Origin: Aplectana chamaeleonis
Taxonomy: Eukaryota > Nematoda > Chromadorea > Rhabditida > Cosmocercidae
Direction: 5' to 3'
Length of the DNA: 64,000 nucleotides
Assembly (NCBI GenBank): GCA_029168955.1
Contig: JAPDOI010000173.1
Coordinates: forward strand, 771,501-835,500
Notes under the pieces: generated by a model
Told to the model about the DNA's origin: nothing
The model's input: only the letters and a program-made list of their open reading frames with translations
The model's database searches: none
Position numbers and translations under genes: made by a program
Shown here: positions 1 through 11,504 of the stretch, piece by piece
Layout of the letters: each line of letters starts with the position of its first letter
How positions within the stretch are numbered: the first letter of the stretch is position 1

Positions 1-173
1 GAGGAGGAACGCGAACGGCTTTCCCTGTACGAATTAGAGAGAGCTGCTGCAAATCGCCAGCGGCAACGACATATGGATATTGAAAGAGAACGCGAGAGAG
101 GCGAGTTGGATAGAAAAGCATATGAAGTTGCTGAAATGGAGAGGAAGGCTAATGAGCGACGAGAGCTTGAAAG
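1..173 (+). CDS. Exon 1 (partial): Glu/Arg-rich coiled coil
   Basis: Frame 1 is open from the first base, so this exon or its upstream partner starts outside the window. It encodes a highly charged helical stretch (EEERERLSLYELERAAANRQ, then more E/R/K). Heptad-like spacing of Leu and Ala suggests a coiled coil. It ends at a GAAAG^GTACTT donor at 173/174 in phase 2. The following intron is only 56 bp, in the usual range for a short nematode intron. Confidence 0.8.
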
Positions 174-229
174 GTACTTTGGTGGTGCCTAACAATGTGT
201 CAATGAAATACTGCTACAGTAATTTTCAG

Positions 230-341
230 GCTGGAAGAAGAACGAAGCTTAGCCGAACTCCGCGAGAAGGAAAGAAGGAATCAGGAGATCAGAGATCGGG
301 AAAGAAGAGATGCTGAAGAACGCGCAGCTGTTCGTGAACGG
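230..341 (+). CDS. Exon 2: coiled coil continued
   Basis: The acceptor AATTTTCAG ends at 229. The first base completes the Arg codon left by exon 1. The sequence continues in the same E/R/K style (LEEERSLAELREKERRNQEI and on), ending at CGG^GTATGTG in phase 0. Composition and helical character match exons 1 and 3, which supports the joining. Confidence 0.82.
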
Positions 342-561
342 GTATGTGCTCTAATTTGCTTCAGTAGCTAGTCTTGGACTTCTTCTTGTCTGGAATTTTT
401 TAGCAATTTCAAAGGCAGAATCCAATTTTTGTATGTTTACAAGAGGATCAGCAGTCGAAAGATAAGCTTGGTCTTCTTTCTGATTTTTTCATTATAGACA
501 TACATATGAAATTGTGAGGAACATGCATATCCATATTTGCTTATATTTCTGGATTTCACAG

Positions 562-623
562 GAGGATCGACGATCGCGGGACAAGCTCGACTACATTGTT
601 CGGGAAAGAACTGAGAAGGAACG
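562..623 (+). CDS. Exon 3: coiled coil continued
   Basis: The acceptor GATTTCACAG ends at 561. The exon encodes EDRRSRDKLDYIVRERTEKE plus a split Arg codon and ends at GAACG^GTGCGT in phase 2. Intron 3 that follows is about 2 kb and contains a hAT-type element and a TTAA-flanked element. Confidence 0.8.
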
Positions 624-1078
624 GTGCGTTGCGGTTCTTCTTCTCATTCTTCTCACCTTCATTTGGAGCTGAACTAAAACGCTCATGCGAGTATGTCTGC
701 CTTGTCTTCCCCTCCCCCACTCCTATTTCATAGGTTTGAGTTCTTTGTGGTGGCAACATATCTTTGAAAATTGCCTCCCCTCAGAAATCGGTGGTGCTGC
801 TGCGGCCTTCACTAGAAAATACATACCTGGTCCATACCCAACACAAACTTGATACCCTAAAGCTTTGATGTTCTGAATTTGCCAACACCTACCTGTTCGG
901 GTGCGTTACGTTCTTTCTGTCTTTCTTTTTTTCGGTCGACTCATCGTCTTTTCAAAACATGATTGAACATGTGACCTGTCCAACACGCTCGATACAAATC
1001 CGAAGCGGCGCTGCTCCTGTAGTATCCCGATGCTTTTAGAGCTAATGTTTTTTCTGTCCAGCTTTTGTGGGTCCCCAT

Positions 1079-1883
1079 CAGGGGTTTGCATTAATGAAAA
1101 TTTTTTTTTTCGTTGAGATTTAATCGTTAATTTTCGAGAAAAAAAACGGGTCAACCCGTTAATGCGTTAACACGTTAATTTGGCACTCCGCTAAAAATTC
1201 CAAAGCCTTACCTGGCCACAACGAAAATCAATTACAAGACGTCCCAGAAAAATAACATACACCTTCTAATGACGTCAGCAGAACGTCGCGGAAAGCCGTA
1301 GGGGTCCAGAAGCCGTATGCACGGCCTCGTGGGAGTTAGCTAGGGCACCAGATGACGCCGTCAGACGTCGTGAAATGTGGGTGGGGTTCAATATGACGTC
1401 ATAATGACGTCGTAGAAAATGGGTGAGACTTCAGATGACGCGGTCAGAACTTTGTGGAAAAAGCGTAGGCCTTCAGATGATGTCATGGAAAGTAGGTATG
1501 GCTTCAGATGACATCAGCAGCACGTCATGGAAAGGAATCAGGTGCTTCAGATGACGACGTTGGGACGTCGTGGAAAGTGATTGAGCACTCAGATGGCGTC
1601 AGCAGAACTTTGTGAGAAATAGGCGTGCGTCGCGTTCTAGAAAGGGCAGCGATATATTTCACAGCAACTGGAAATTGACCGCGCCGCAAGCCGACGCGAC
1701 GTGCATGGCCCCAATTTTTTAAATCTGCCATTGAAGCAGATCAGTCAGTGCCATAATTCCACTGCAATTAACGAACTCAAATTAACGTGATTTTAGGACT
1801 TTTTCCTTAAGCGTTAATCGCTAATTTTCCAAAATAAAACGCGTTAACCCGTTAATGCGTTAACACGTTAACGCACAGCCCTG
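1079..1883. mobile_element. Non-autonomous hAT-type element with 8-bp target duplication
   Basis: The element begins CAGGGGTTTGC and ends GCACAGCCCTG, imperfect terminal inverted repeats with the CAGGG/CCCTG ends typical of hAT transposons. It is flanked by an exact 8-bp duplication, GTCCCCAT, at 1071-1078 and 1884-1891. Inside each end are clustered copies of CGTTAA-type hexamers, likely transposase-binding subterminal repeats. The middle (about 1240-1640) carries diverged units of the TGACGTCA satellite found at 7.4-11.1 kb. It contains no transposase frame. Confidence 0.85.
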
Positions 1884-1984
1884 GTCCCCATGCTTTTGCT
1901 CGAGGCTCATTGCATTTTTACCGAAATTCGATCTGGACACCTTAATTCCGGATCGCCTTTCATGATACAACGCAAGGGTTCTAA

Positions 1985-2460
1985 AGGCACAGTCCAAACT
2001 ATATGACGAAAACTTAGACTTCCGCATAAATGAGAAGTGTACCCACCCTTTATAGCACCTGCCAAGTGCGAGCTCTCACTTACTCCGAATAAGCGAGATA
2101 TAGGAGGAAGCCACCCTGGGGCGCTCTCCTCAGGAAGCCACTTTGGCACGCCCCTCTTACGATTTTTGAGCTCAACAGTGGCGAGGCGAGCGATGATTTC
2201 CGATCAGTATCTCCGTTCTTCCCTCCATTCTCAACGTCTCTCTTTATTCAGGTCAGCTCGCATACATAGGTTGAAAATGACGGAAGTTACAAGCCTCGGA
2301 CAACTCGTCCAACATGCTCTCGCTGCTCGATTTTTGAGGGGCCATTACTCCGTTCGAGGGGATTCTTGTACGATTCCAGAGACATCATTGGAACTGGCGT
2401 GGGATAGTTCTCAAGATAGGCAGGAAAACAGAACAACGATTCTGAGGTTGAACTGTGCCT
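1985..2460. mobile_element. TTAA-flanked palindromic element, family E
   Basis: It starts AGGCACAGTCCAA and ends ACTGTGCCT, followed by TTAA at 2461-2464; the left flank has decayed to TCTAA. The interior resembles the elements at 33015, 41937, 47556 and 60165. TTAA target duplications are typical of piggyBac-type transposons and of C. elegans palindromic TTAA repeats (established knowledge). No coding capacity. Confidence 0.7.
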
Positions 2461-2598
2461 TTAATTAAGTACAAACGCTCCGAGCACTATTCCTGGGGGA
2501 ATTCTTCAATTTTTTTATGCTGAGCTGCAGTGGTGTGCTCAGTGTTCTGTAGCTGTTCTGACTTATGGTGAGGAATGAATGACTCGGGTAATTTTCAG

Positions 2599-2761
2599 CT
2601 TCGAGGCCGAGAAGCGACGTTTGTTGGCTGAAAAGGAAGCCTTGGGTAAACGGCGCCAACATCTAACGTCAAGCGAAACTCTGCAGAAACTGACAAGACC
2701 GCCGTACTTCTCCCGAGAGAACCTCTCCAATCCCGAGTTCACTACAAAAGTTGAGCGGCAG
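2599..2761 (+). CDS. Exon 4: end of coiled coil, start of polar region
   Basis: The acceptor AATTTTCAG ends at 2598; the first base completes the split Arg codon. The exon runs from [20 protein letters not shown] into a non-helical segment with [16 protein letters not shown], and ends at CGGCAG^GTATGT in phase 0. This marks the change from coiled coil to a less regular, polar region. The next intron holds the RTE retrotransposon. Confidence 0.85.
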
Positions 2762-2963
2762 GTATGTTTCCGTATGTTTTGGTATTGCCTCTTGTTTCTT
2801 TTAAAGTGCGCGCTGCTACCCTCAATAAATTAATTCGGCTCCTCTTTTTTTCTGACTGCTTTTCTCCGTATTCCAGCCCGGATTAAACAGATTTTTGCGT
2901 GGAGGGCGAGCTGGTATTGCTGTTTAAAGCAAACGAGCGTTAAAATAGAATCGTCTGCACCCA

Positions 2964-4990
2964 TCACCTGTCACCTGTCCTCCCGTTGATAATCGACAGT
3001 GTCGAGCGGGCGCTGGTAACGTCTCCATTCATACCTATCGCGGTCTTGGTGAAGAAATCCGACCATCTTGTTGGAGGACGGCCATTAGTGCGCCTGAGCT
3101 CCCGCGGTGCCCAATCTGTTACAGCTCTTGTGCAACGGTTATCCTCAAAGCGCATTACGTGTCCGGCCTACCAGATTTCAGACGACTTAGCGTATTCGAC
3201 CGCGCCCCTGATTTTTGCGTAGCTCTGCGTAGCTCGGAACTCGTAACTCCTTTTCTCACTTGCGTGAGGCCAATGGTATACATTTGCGACACTTGGTCGC
3301 GTCGCTCTGCACAGCGACAGCAACCGCCTCCCGCCCTTTAAATCTGTCGTTGTCGCAGTGCGCTGCACAGCGACAGCGGCAATGGTAACGACAGGCATCG
3401 GCACACTTGCAGTATGTCAGCCCTCTGCGACACGTCGCTGCGCCGAACATGCGACAACTGTTCCTACGACGGCCAGTGCCGTTGCTGCGATGCTGGTCCC
3501 GCCTCGATTTGTGGTAAATGTCATGACTGCCGCTCATCACAGAAACAATGTATACCATTGGCCTGAAACGTGACACTCCGAGCATCGTCCTCTCGATTGC
3601 GCGTTGAGTAACGCGGATCGCACTTTAATCCTGCTTACGTAATGCCCAGATTTGCGAAGCATACTTTAAAGATGGAAGAGCTGTGGAATCGATCATGTGG
3701 GCACGGAGCCGGGTATTCTTCGTCTTCATCACGACTTCCTCGACGGTTTTAAAAGCTCCCCAAGCTGCTCGTTTGCTCCTACTCAACTCCGGTACTAGAT
3801 CGTTCTTCATGTTGACCTCGCGACCTAGATACACGTAGCTTGAACATTCAGAGATGTTCGTTCCGTTGAGCATGAATGGGGCATTAGAAACGTATCCGTT
3901 TTTCATGAACATCGTTTTCGTCAAATTCAGCTCCAGACCGACTTTTCCACTCGCTTTGTCGAAGTCGAGCAGCATTCGTTCGACTTGCCTGATGGATGGT
4001 GTTATGAGAGCAATGTCATAAGCGAAGCGAAGATGATTAAGCAGCCGACCGTCGACTTTCACTCCCATATCTTGCCGGTCCAACTCGCGCATAACATTTT
4101 CAAGAGAGGCACTATAGAGTTTCGGTGAAATGGTATCACCTTGACAAACCCCTCTCTTCACATCGACGATGATCTCCCTGTAGAATGGTGAAATAGTGAT
4201 TGTAAAGGTACTCTACAGCTCACGAAGTATCTTCACATATTAACTAGAAACACCCTGGTTTCCCAGAACCGCTTCTGTTTCAATGGAGTCGAAAGCCTTC
4301 TTCAAGTCGATGAACGCGAGGCAAAGCATAGTCTTGTACTCTCGCGACACTTCGATAAGCTTCGTAAATGTGTGGATGTGATCGATCGTGCTGCATCCTT
4401 TCCGGAACCCTGCTTGCTCGCATATCTATCCTTCTTCTAGCGTGCTGTAGATCCTGTTGAGAATGACACGAGTGAACAACTTGTAGACAATAGACAGCAG
4501 GCAGAGAGGGCGATAGTTACCAATGTCGTGTACGTCTTCCTTTTTGTTCAACACCACAGTTTTGCTGGTCTTCCACTGATATGGTACCATGCACTCCGAT
4601 ATGTAACGAGTAAAGAGCCATACCAGCGTGAGAATCAGAGCCGGTGGGAGGCTCTTCAGATGTGCGGATTCAATCCTATGGGGAGCGGGTGCTGTACGAT
4701 TTTTCACGGACATGATGGCATGGAGAACGGATGGAACAACATAGTCGCCCTACCTTAGTTGAGGCACATGGACATGGCTTTCGAAGAGATCGAGGTAGAA
4801 GTCGAGAATGACCTTTTCCATTGCTATTCTGGAAGCAGTGACTGTTCCTTCGAGGCCTTGAAGTGTTGTCATCTTGGTATTGTAGTTGGTGAAGTTGCGG
4901 CGGGCGTTGCGGATGCTTTTCCCGTCTTCTGCAGCTTCGGCCATGACTGCTGCTTTTTTTTCCTCCAGGTCTTCTTTCATCGCTTCTCTG
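2964..4990 (-). pseudogene. RTE reverse transcriptase and C-terminal region (broken)
   Basis: In order on the minus strand: a linker (KAAVMAEAAEDGKSIRNARR), RT motifs WKTSKTVVLNKK and IGNYRPLCLLS, LAFIDLKKAFDSIE (first catalytic Asp present), GVCQGDTISPKLY, then LRFAYDIALI. The last is the YADD-box position, where the usual FADD has become FAYD, so a catalytic Asp is lost. It is followed by LELNLTKT and SYVYLGREV. The C-terminus (MLGVSRF ... SYEFRATQSY ... NGRPPTRWSDFFTK) is split by the insertion at 3267-3564. Stops lie between 4161 and 4430. Confidence 0.85.
3267..3564. mobile_element. Small inverted-repeat element inserted in the RTE ORF
   Basis: The ends are an exact 18-bp inverted repeat, AGGCCAATGGTATACATT at 3267-3284 and its complement at 3547-3564. 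It separates two parts of the RTE protein that would otherwise be adjacent (MLGVSRF and RKRSYEFRATQSYA). The interior has partly repeated CAGCGACAGC motifs. No coding potential. The target duplication is not clear. Confidence 0.72.
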
Positions 4991-5299
4991 CAGAGCTTTG
5001 CAAGTTCAGACGTTAGTTGATAGTAGCCTGTTGCTCTCGCAGCTCATTGTGGGCAAATCAGCTCAGGAGTTGCCGAAGGCAAACGTCTTTTAGTGGTCAC
5101 CAAGTTCTCTGCTTTTAGCACTATCGTGAAGATGCTGAACAAACCGATCATACTCTTCGTCGATGTTATCCATAACGGAATCTTCCCAACAGCTAGCCAG
5201 TGCGGTAAAGGGTTCCCAATTGATGGTGGTTCTGGTGCTTCTCTTCTTAAAGTTCGCGGCTTTCTACGTCTTTCGCGTAAGGAAAAACCTTGCGCAGTG

Positions 5300-6087
5300 A
5301 ACACGGTGGTCCGATCCAGTGTGAAATTTCGGAACAACAGCGACATCGGTTAGGCAAAATCTACGGTTGACGATGATGTGATCAATTTCATTGTGGTACC
5401 ATCCACCGAGAGACTCTCACATTCAACGTTGTAAGAGGGGCTATTGGAACTGGGAGTTACCATGGATTGTCTTGGTCGACATTATGGACTCAGATAATCT
5501 TTCACCGTGCTCGTTCCATTCCAGTCCGTGGGTCCCGATGTGATGCTCTTCAAGCGTAATTCTGGATCAGTCTTGGCATTGAGATCACCGACGATGACTT
5601 TGAAGGAGGTATGGTCTTCTCTGAAGAACTTTTCCAGTTCCAAATAGAATGTTTCGATCTCATCTTCATCATGGCTCGATGTTGGTGCGTAAGCGACGAA
5701 GACTGTCAAAGCAGGCGTTGATCCACATCGTTTCAACCGCAAACGTCCGATTCGGGTTGTCAAAGGTTCGAACGAATCGATGTTCAAGGCAAAGTGCGTT
5801 TTGACGAGGACACCGACTCGACGAACTCCATTACTGTCGCATGTTCTAAGGAACAGTTCTTCTCCAGTATCGAAAACGGCATGCAGGGGTCGGTGTCTCC
5901 TCATCTCGGTGAGTCCAATGACGTCGTACGTGATCTTCCTGGCTTGCAAAAAGAGATCCTCAACTGAAGCTTTCGTTGCAAGCGTACGCGCATTGAAAGT
6001 ACAGATCGCCATCGTAGTCCTTCTTGTTTTTGGCAGCCTGGTTTGGCCCTGAGATTTCCGCAGCCTCTCCGTACTTGTTATACCCAA
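5300..6087 (-). pseudogene. RTE endonuclease domain (broken)
   Basis: The minus-strand frame contains TFNARTLATKAS, VIGLTEMRRHRP (catalytic Glu region), VFVAYAPTSS, VIVGDLNAKTD (Asp/Asn pair) and, after a frame change near 5340-5480, NEIDHIIVNRRF and GSDHRVHC (the catalytic SDH motif). These are the ordered motifs of the APE-like endonuclease that nicks target DNA for target-primed reverse transcription. The key residues are still visible, but the frame is interrupted at least once, so it is not an intact protein. Confidence 0.8.
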
Positions 6088-6799
6088 CGCTGCCGTATTG
6101 GGGAATCCTTCGGGGTTAGGGGCATGAGGACCATTGCTGCTACTGTTTGGGGCAATAAAGATACTCGCAGATAATTTGCCGGACTCTACGCGAGGACTGG
6201 GTATACTCCGGGCAGCTTGCCGATCTATCCCGGAGTGGACAAGGGGCTTATTTTTTATAGGCGACCCCGAACCGCCTCTCGGTTACTTCCCTGTCACTTG
6301 AATGCAGGCTTTTGACCAAACCGACGTGCAGGATACAGTCTTCACACGCGCCAACACACCCACACGCGACTGCGCATGAGCGAGCCAACGAATGTAGCAA
6401 AAGGTATGAGCCGGTCTGGCGCAGCAGAAGCAGGAAGTCCAGCCCTGAATCCACCTGCGTCTCAGCGCAAGCACCGGCCGCTTTTTATCCGCGATTAACC
6501 CCCTATCCGCAACCTGGGGACGCGTCACGTAGCCTCGCGGCAAGCCGGCTATCGCGATCACTCTAATCAGTGAGATCCGTGAATCTGCACCCATAGCGAA
6601 ATTAAATTGAACTTCAGCGAAGGATCGCTGCGTAGAATAAGCCCAATACCCATCTTCCCCACAATTGCACCCGAACATTCGCTGCTCTTGATCTTGGTGA
6701 CCAGCATACCTAATTTCATGGGCACTACCTGTTCCGGCAGTTTCTTTGTAAAACACTAATTACACATGTTGGAACTAGCATTCGAAACATGTTTTTCAG

Positions 6800-6951
6800 G
6801 TAATTGAGCGCGTAGACCGCAATGTGTGGGTTGACGACGTGCGGATCCCATCCCAACAGACCGTTTCGTATTCTTTGGATTCCACAAACGAAGAGAATGT
6901 CCGCGACAGAGTGTACAACCCAAACGATCTGAGCAGAAACGGTTCTACTCG
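6800..6951 (+). CDS. Exon 5: polar region
   Basis: The acceptor TGTTTTTCAG ends at 6799. The phase-0 reading starts [20 protein letters not shown] and stays open to a TACTCG^GTAAGC donor in phase 2. The residues are Asp/Asn/Ser-rich without repeats. Placement depends on the phase match with exons 4 and 6, and both agree. An 11.2-kb intron follows. Confidence 0.82.
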
Positions 6952-7440
6952 GTAAGCTTTCGCTTATTTGGCAAGTACATATCCTCACATATTCTTGAGA
7001 TGCGGGCCGATAGTAAAGTGTTGTGGCAGATTATCTTAACTCCTTTTTTTGGGTGATCTGAAATAGCTCCAAGCCATCTCCCTTGAAGAACTGAGATGAA
7101 AATTGGAGAATTCGTTATGAGAAACTGTCCCGAAAGGCTTATTGTTGGAAAGCAGAAATCATTCACTTGTTAAAATAATTTAGAATAGAGTAAGAAGTTC
7201 CAAAGACTACAAATTATCTAAGATGACTGGAAAAATGTCAGAATGACTTACATCACATCAGAGAGTGTTGAAACAACGTGCGGCCTGTGGAGAGTGCCGT
7301 CTTAAGTTACTGAGTTTATCGGGGGCAACTTTGAAAATTCAGATGAAGTTGTTTCTTCCAAAGATTTTTATGGGGATTCTGGAAGACTCTATGGGTGAAA
7401 AGCGAGAATATGTCATGACAGCCAATAGGCAGTAACCCTC
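6952..7440 (+). other. Start of intron 5, no recognised feature
   Basis: From the exon 5 donor to the satellite start I see no exon, RNA gene or element boundary. The sequence is moderately AT-rich and not repetitive. Confidence 0.5.
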
Positions 7441-10400
7441 ATATCTTCCCAACCTATTTTTAGGGAGTCATAGAAAGTGGGTAGGCCTCCGGACGAAGTC
7501 AGCAGGACGTAGTACAATGTGAGTAGGCTTTCAGATGGCGTCAGCAGGACATCGTAGAGAGTAGGTGGGTCTTCAGACGACGACAACAGGACGTCATAGA
7601 AAGTAGGTAGACTTTCAGATGACGGTAGCAGGACGTCGTAGGAAGTGGGTAGGCCTTCAGCTGGCGTCAGCACGTCGTCGCGAGGACCTTCTGATGACGT
7701 CAGCAGGGAGTCATAGAAAGTAGGTAGACTTTCAGATGACGTTAGCAGGACGTCGTAGCAAGTGGGTAGGCCTTCAGATGACGTCAGCACGTCGTCGCGA
7801 GGGCCTTCAGATGACGCCAACAGGACGTCATAGAAAGTGGATAGGTCTTCGGATGACGTCAGCACGTCGTCGCGTGGGGCTTTAGATGACGTCTGCAGGG
7901 AGTCATAGAAAGTAGGTAGACTTTCAGATGACGTTAGCAGGACGTCGTAGCAAGTGGGTAGGCCTTCAGATGACGTCAGCACGTCGTCGCGAGGGCCTTC
8001 AGATGACGCCAACACGGCGTCATAGAAAGTGGATATGTCTTCGGATGACGTCAGCACGTCGTCTCGTGGGGCTTTAGATGACGTCAGCAGGGCGTCATAG
8101 AAAGTAGGTAGACTTTCAGATGACGTTAGCAGGACGTCGTAGGAAGTGGGTAGGCCTTCAGATGATGTCAGCACGTCGTCGCGAGGGCCTTCAGATGACG
8201 TCAGCAGAGAGTCATAGAAAGTGGGTAGGCCTCCGGACGAAGTCAGCAGGACGTAGTAGAATGTGGGTAGGCTTTCAGATGGCTTCAGCAGGATATCGTA
8301 GAGAGTAGGTGGGTCTTCAGACGACGACAACAGGACGTCATAGAAAGTAGGTAGACTTTCAGATGACGTTAGCAGGTCGTCGTAGGAAGTGGGTAGGCCC
8401 TCAGATGACGTCAGCACGTCGTCGCGTGGGGCTTTAGATGACGTCAGCAGGGCGTCATAGAAAGTAGGTAGACTTTCAGATGACGTTTGCAGGACGTCGT
8501 AGGAAGTGGTCAGGCCTTCAGACGACGTCAGCACGTCGTCGCGTGGTTCTTCAGATGACGTCAGCAGGGAGTCATAGAAAGTGGGTAGGCCTCCGGACGA
8601 AGTCAGCAGGACGTAGTAGAATGTGGGTAGGCTTTCAGATGGCGTCAGCACGTCGTCGCGTGGTTCTTCAGATGACGTCAGCAGGGAGTCAAAGAAAGTG
8701 GGTGGGCCTCCAGACGAAGTCAGCAGGACGTAGTAGAATGTGGGTAGGCTTTCAGATGGCGTCAGCACTTCGTTGCGTGGTTCTTCAGATGACGTCAGCA
8801 GGACGTCGGGAAAAGTGGGTAGACCTCCGAACAAAGTCAGCAGGACGTAGTAGAATGTGGGTAGGCTTTCAGATGGCTTCAGCAGAACATCGTAGAGAGA
8901 AGGTGGGCCTTCAGATGACGTCACCAGGACGTCATAAAAAGTGGGTAGACGTCGAGATGACGTTAGCAGGACGTCGTAGGAAGTGGGTAGGCCTTCAGAT
9001 GACGTCAGCACGTCGTCGCCAGGGCCTTCAGATGACGCCAACAGGACGGCATAAAAGTGGATAGGTCTTCGGATGACGTCAGCACGTCGTCGCGTGGGGC
9101 TTTAGATGACGTCAGCAGGGCGTCATAGAAAGTAGGTAGACTTTCAGATGACGTTAGCAGGACGTCGTAGAAAGTGGGTAGGCCTTCAGATGACGTCAGC
9201 ACGTCGTCGTCGCGAGGGCCTTCAGATGACGTCAGCAGGGAGTCATAGAAAGTGGGTAGGCCTCCGGACGAAGTCAGCAGGACGTAGTAGAATGTGGGTA
9301 GGCTTTCAGATGGCTTCAGCAGGACATCGTAGAGAGTAGGTGGGTCTTCAGACGACGACAACAGGACGTCATAGAAAGTAGGTAGACTTTCAGATGACGT
9401 TAGCAGGACGTCGTAGAAAGTGGGTAGGCCTCCAGATGACGTCAGCACGTCGTCGCCAGGGCCTTCAGATGACGCCAACAGGACGGCATAAAAGTGGATA
9501 GGTCTTCGGATGACGTCAGCACGTCGTCGCGTGGGGCTTTAGATGACGTCAGCAGGGCGTCATAGAAAGTAGGTAGACTTTCAGATGACGTTAGCAGGAC
9601 GTCGTAGGAAGTGGGTAGGCCTTCAGATCACGTCAGCACGTCGTCGCGAAGGCCTTCAGATGACGTCAGCAGGGAGTCATAGAAAGTGGGTAGGCCTCCG
9701 GACGAAGTCAGCAGGACGTAGTAGAATGTGGGTAGGCTTTTAGATGGCTTCAGCAGGACATCGTAGAGAGTAGGTGGGTCTTCAGACGACGACAACAGGA
9801 CGTCATAGAAAGTAGGTAGACTTTCAGATGACGTTAGCAGGACGTCGTAGGAAGTGGGTAGGCCTTCAGATGACGTCAGCACGTCGTCGCCAGGGCCTTC
9901 AGATGACGCCAACAGGACGGCATAAAAGTGGATAGGTCTTCGGATGACGTCAGCACGTCGTCGCGTGGGGCTTTAGATGACGTCAGCAGGGCGTCATAGA
10001 AAGTAGGTAGACTTTCAGATGACGTTAGCAGGACGTCGTAGGAAGTGGGTAGGCCTCCGGACGAAGTCAGCAGGACGTAGTAGAATGTGGGTAGGCTTTC
10101 AGATGGCTTCAGCAGGACATCGTAGAGAGTAGGTGGGTCTTCAGACGACGACAACAGGACGTCATAGAAAGTAGGTAGACTTTCAGATGACGTTAGCAGG
10201 TCCTCGTAGTAAGTGGGTAGGCCCTCAGATAACGTCAGCACGTCGTCGCGTGGGGCTTTAGATGACGTCAGCAGGGCGTCATAGAAAGTAGGTAGACTTT
10301 CAGATGACATTAGCAGGACGTCGTAGGAAGTGGGTAGGCCTTCAGATGACGTCAGAACGTCGTCGCGTGGTTCTTCAGATGACGTCAGCAGGGCGTCATA

Positions 10401-11124
10401 GAAAGTAGGTAGACTTTCAGATGACGTTAGCAGGACGTCGTAGGAAGTGGTCAGGCCTTCAGACGACGTCAGCACGTCGTCGCGTGGTTCTTCAGATGAC
10501 GTCAGCAGGGAGTCATAGAAAGTGGCTAGGCCTCCGGACGAAGTCAGCAGGACGTAGTAGAATGTGGGTAGGCTTTCAGATGGCGTCAGCACGTCGTCGC
10601 GTGGTTCTTCAGATGACGTAAGCAGGGAGTCATAGAAAGTGGGTAGGCCTCCAGACGGAGTCAGCAGGACGTAGTAGAATGTGGGTAGGCTTTCAGATGG
10701 CAACAGCACGTCGTTGCGTGGTTCTTCAGATGACGTCAGCAGGACGTCGGGAAAAGTGGGTAGACCTCCGAACAAAGTCAGCAGGACGTAGTAGGATGTG
10801 GGTAGGCTTTCAGATGGCTTCAGCAGGACATCGTAGAGAGAAGGTGGGCCTTCAGATGACGTCAACAGGACGTCATAAAAAGTGGGTAGACGTCCAGATG
10901 ACGTTAGCAGGACGTCGTAGGAAGTGGGTAGGCCCTCAGATGACGTCAGCACGTCGTCGCGTGGGGCTTTAGATGACGTCGGCAGGGCGTCATAGAAAGT
11001 AGGTAGACTTCCAGATGACGTTAGCAGGACGTCGTATTAAGTGGGTAGGCCTTCAGATGACGTCAGCAGGACGTCGGGAAAAGTGGGTAGACCTCCGAAC
11101 AAAGTCAGCAGGACGTAGTAGAAT
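7441..11124. repeat. 42-bp minisatellite array built on the TGACGTCA palindrome
   Basis: The basic unit is 42 bp (GACGTCAGCAGGACGTCGTA, then GGAAGTGGGTAGGCCTTCAGAT), with a 33-bp variant missing 9 bp. Units are organised in higher-order blocks of several hundred bp that recur with few changes (for example 8100-8460 against 9120-9450). I count about 33 exact TGACGTCA palindromes, the consensus CREB/ATF site. Because 42 and 33 are multiples of three, the minus strand keeps long stop-free frames (542 codons at 7413-9041, 358 at 9876-10952) of 14- and 11-residue units. I regard these as by-products of the repeat, not genes. Confidence 0.92.
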
Positions 11125-11504
11125 CGCTCCAGCCGCGAAGCGGCTGAAGAGGTTTGGTTTTGCCCCGGACTTGTGATCACTTAGAATTCTGTAAAGTAGT
11201 TAATAAAACCTGGTAAACAAATTCTCCAGAGATTTCCATCGGGATATAGGTGAGAGGGTCCAGGAGGCACATGCTGACAAAATTTAAAATTTGAGCCAAA
11301 TCGGTTCAAAACTAACAAAGTTAGATCGGCGAGTCCTTATCAAGAATTCTTGTTGTGCGCTGTTACTGCTTCGTCCTTCCTGCTTCGTCGTTCCTTGTGC
11401 GTTACGCACCCTTAGTAGTGGTCACTGCCAATGGTCGCAGGCGATCAGTTGAACAGGCAGGTAAGTTGGTATGTGGATAGATAACCAGGATGGTAAGTGG
11501 GTAG

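Larger units (their letters stand above)
2950..6240 (-). mobile_element. RTE-type non-LTR retrotransposon, decayed, antisense in intron 4
   Basis: On the minus strand, reading right to left, there is an AP-endonuclease domain, then a linker, a reverse transcriptase, and a C-terminal block with the RTE-typical GRPPTRWSDFFTK. The coding frame is broken by several frameshifts and stops, a catalytic residue is changed, and a 0.3-kb element interrupts the C-terminal region. The 3' end near 2950 has short GGTGA/CAGGT repeats, as RTE tails often do. The 5' limit is estimated. Confidence 0.85.

Noticed and set aside
7413..9041. 542-codon minus-strand open frame
   Set aside because: It is entirely satellite repeat; unit lengths of 42 and 33 bp keep the frame open by arithmetic. 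No start context, splice sites or non-repeat sequence support a gene.
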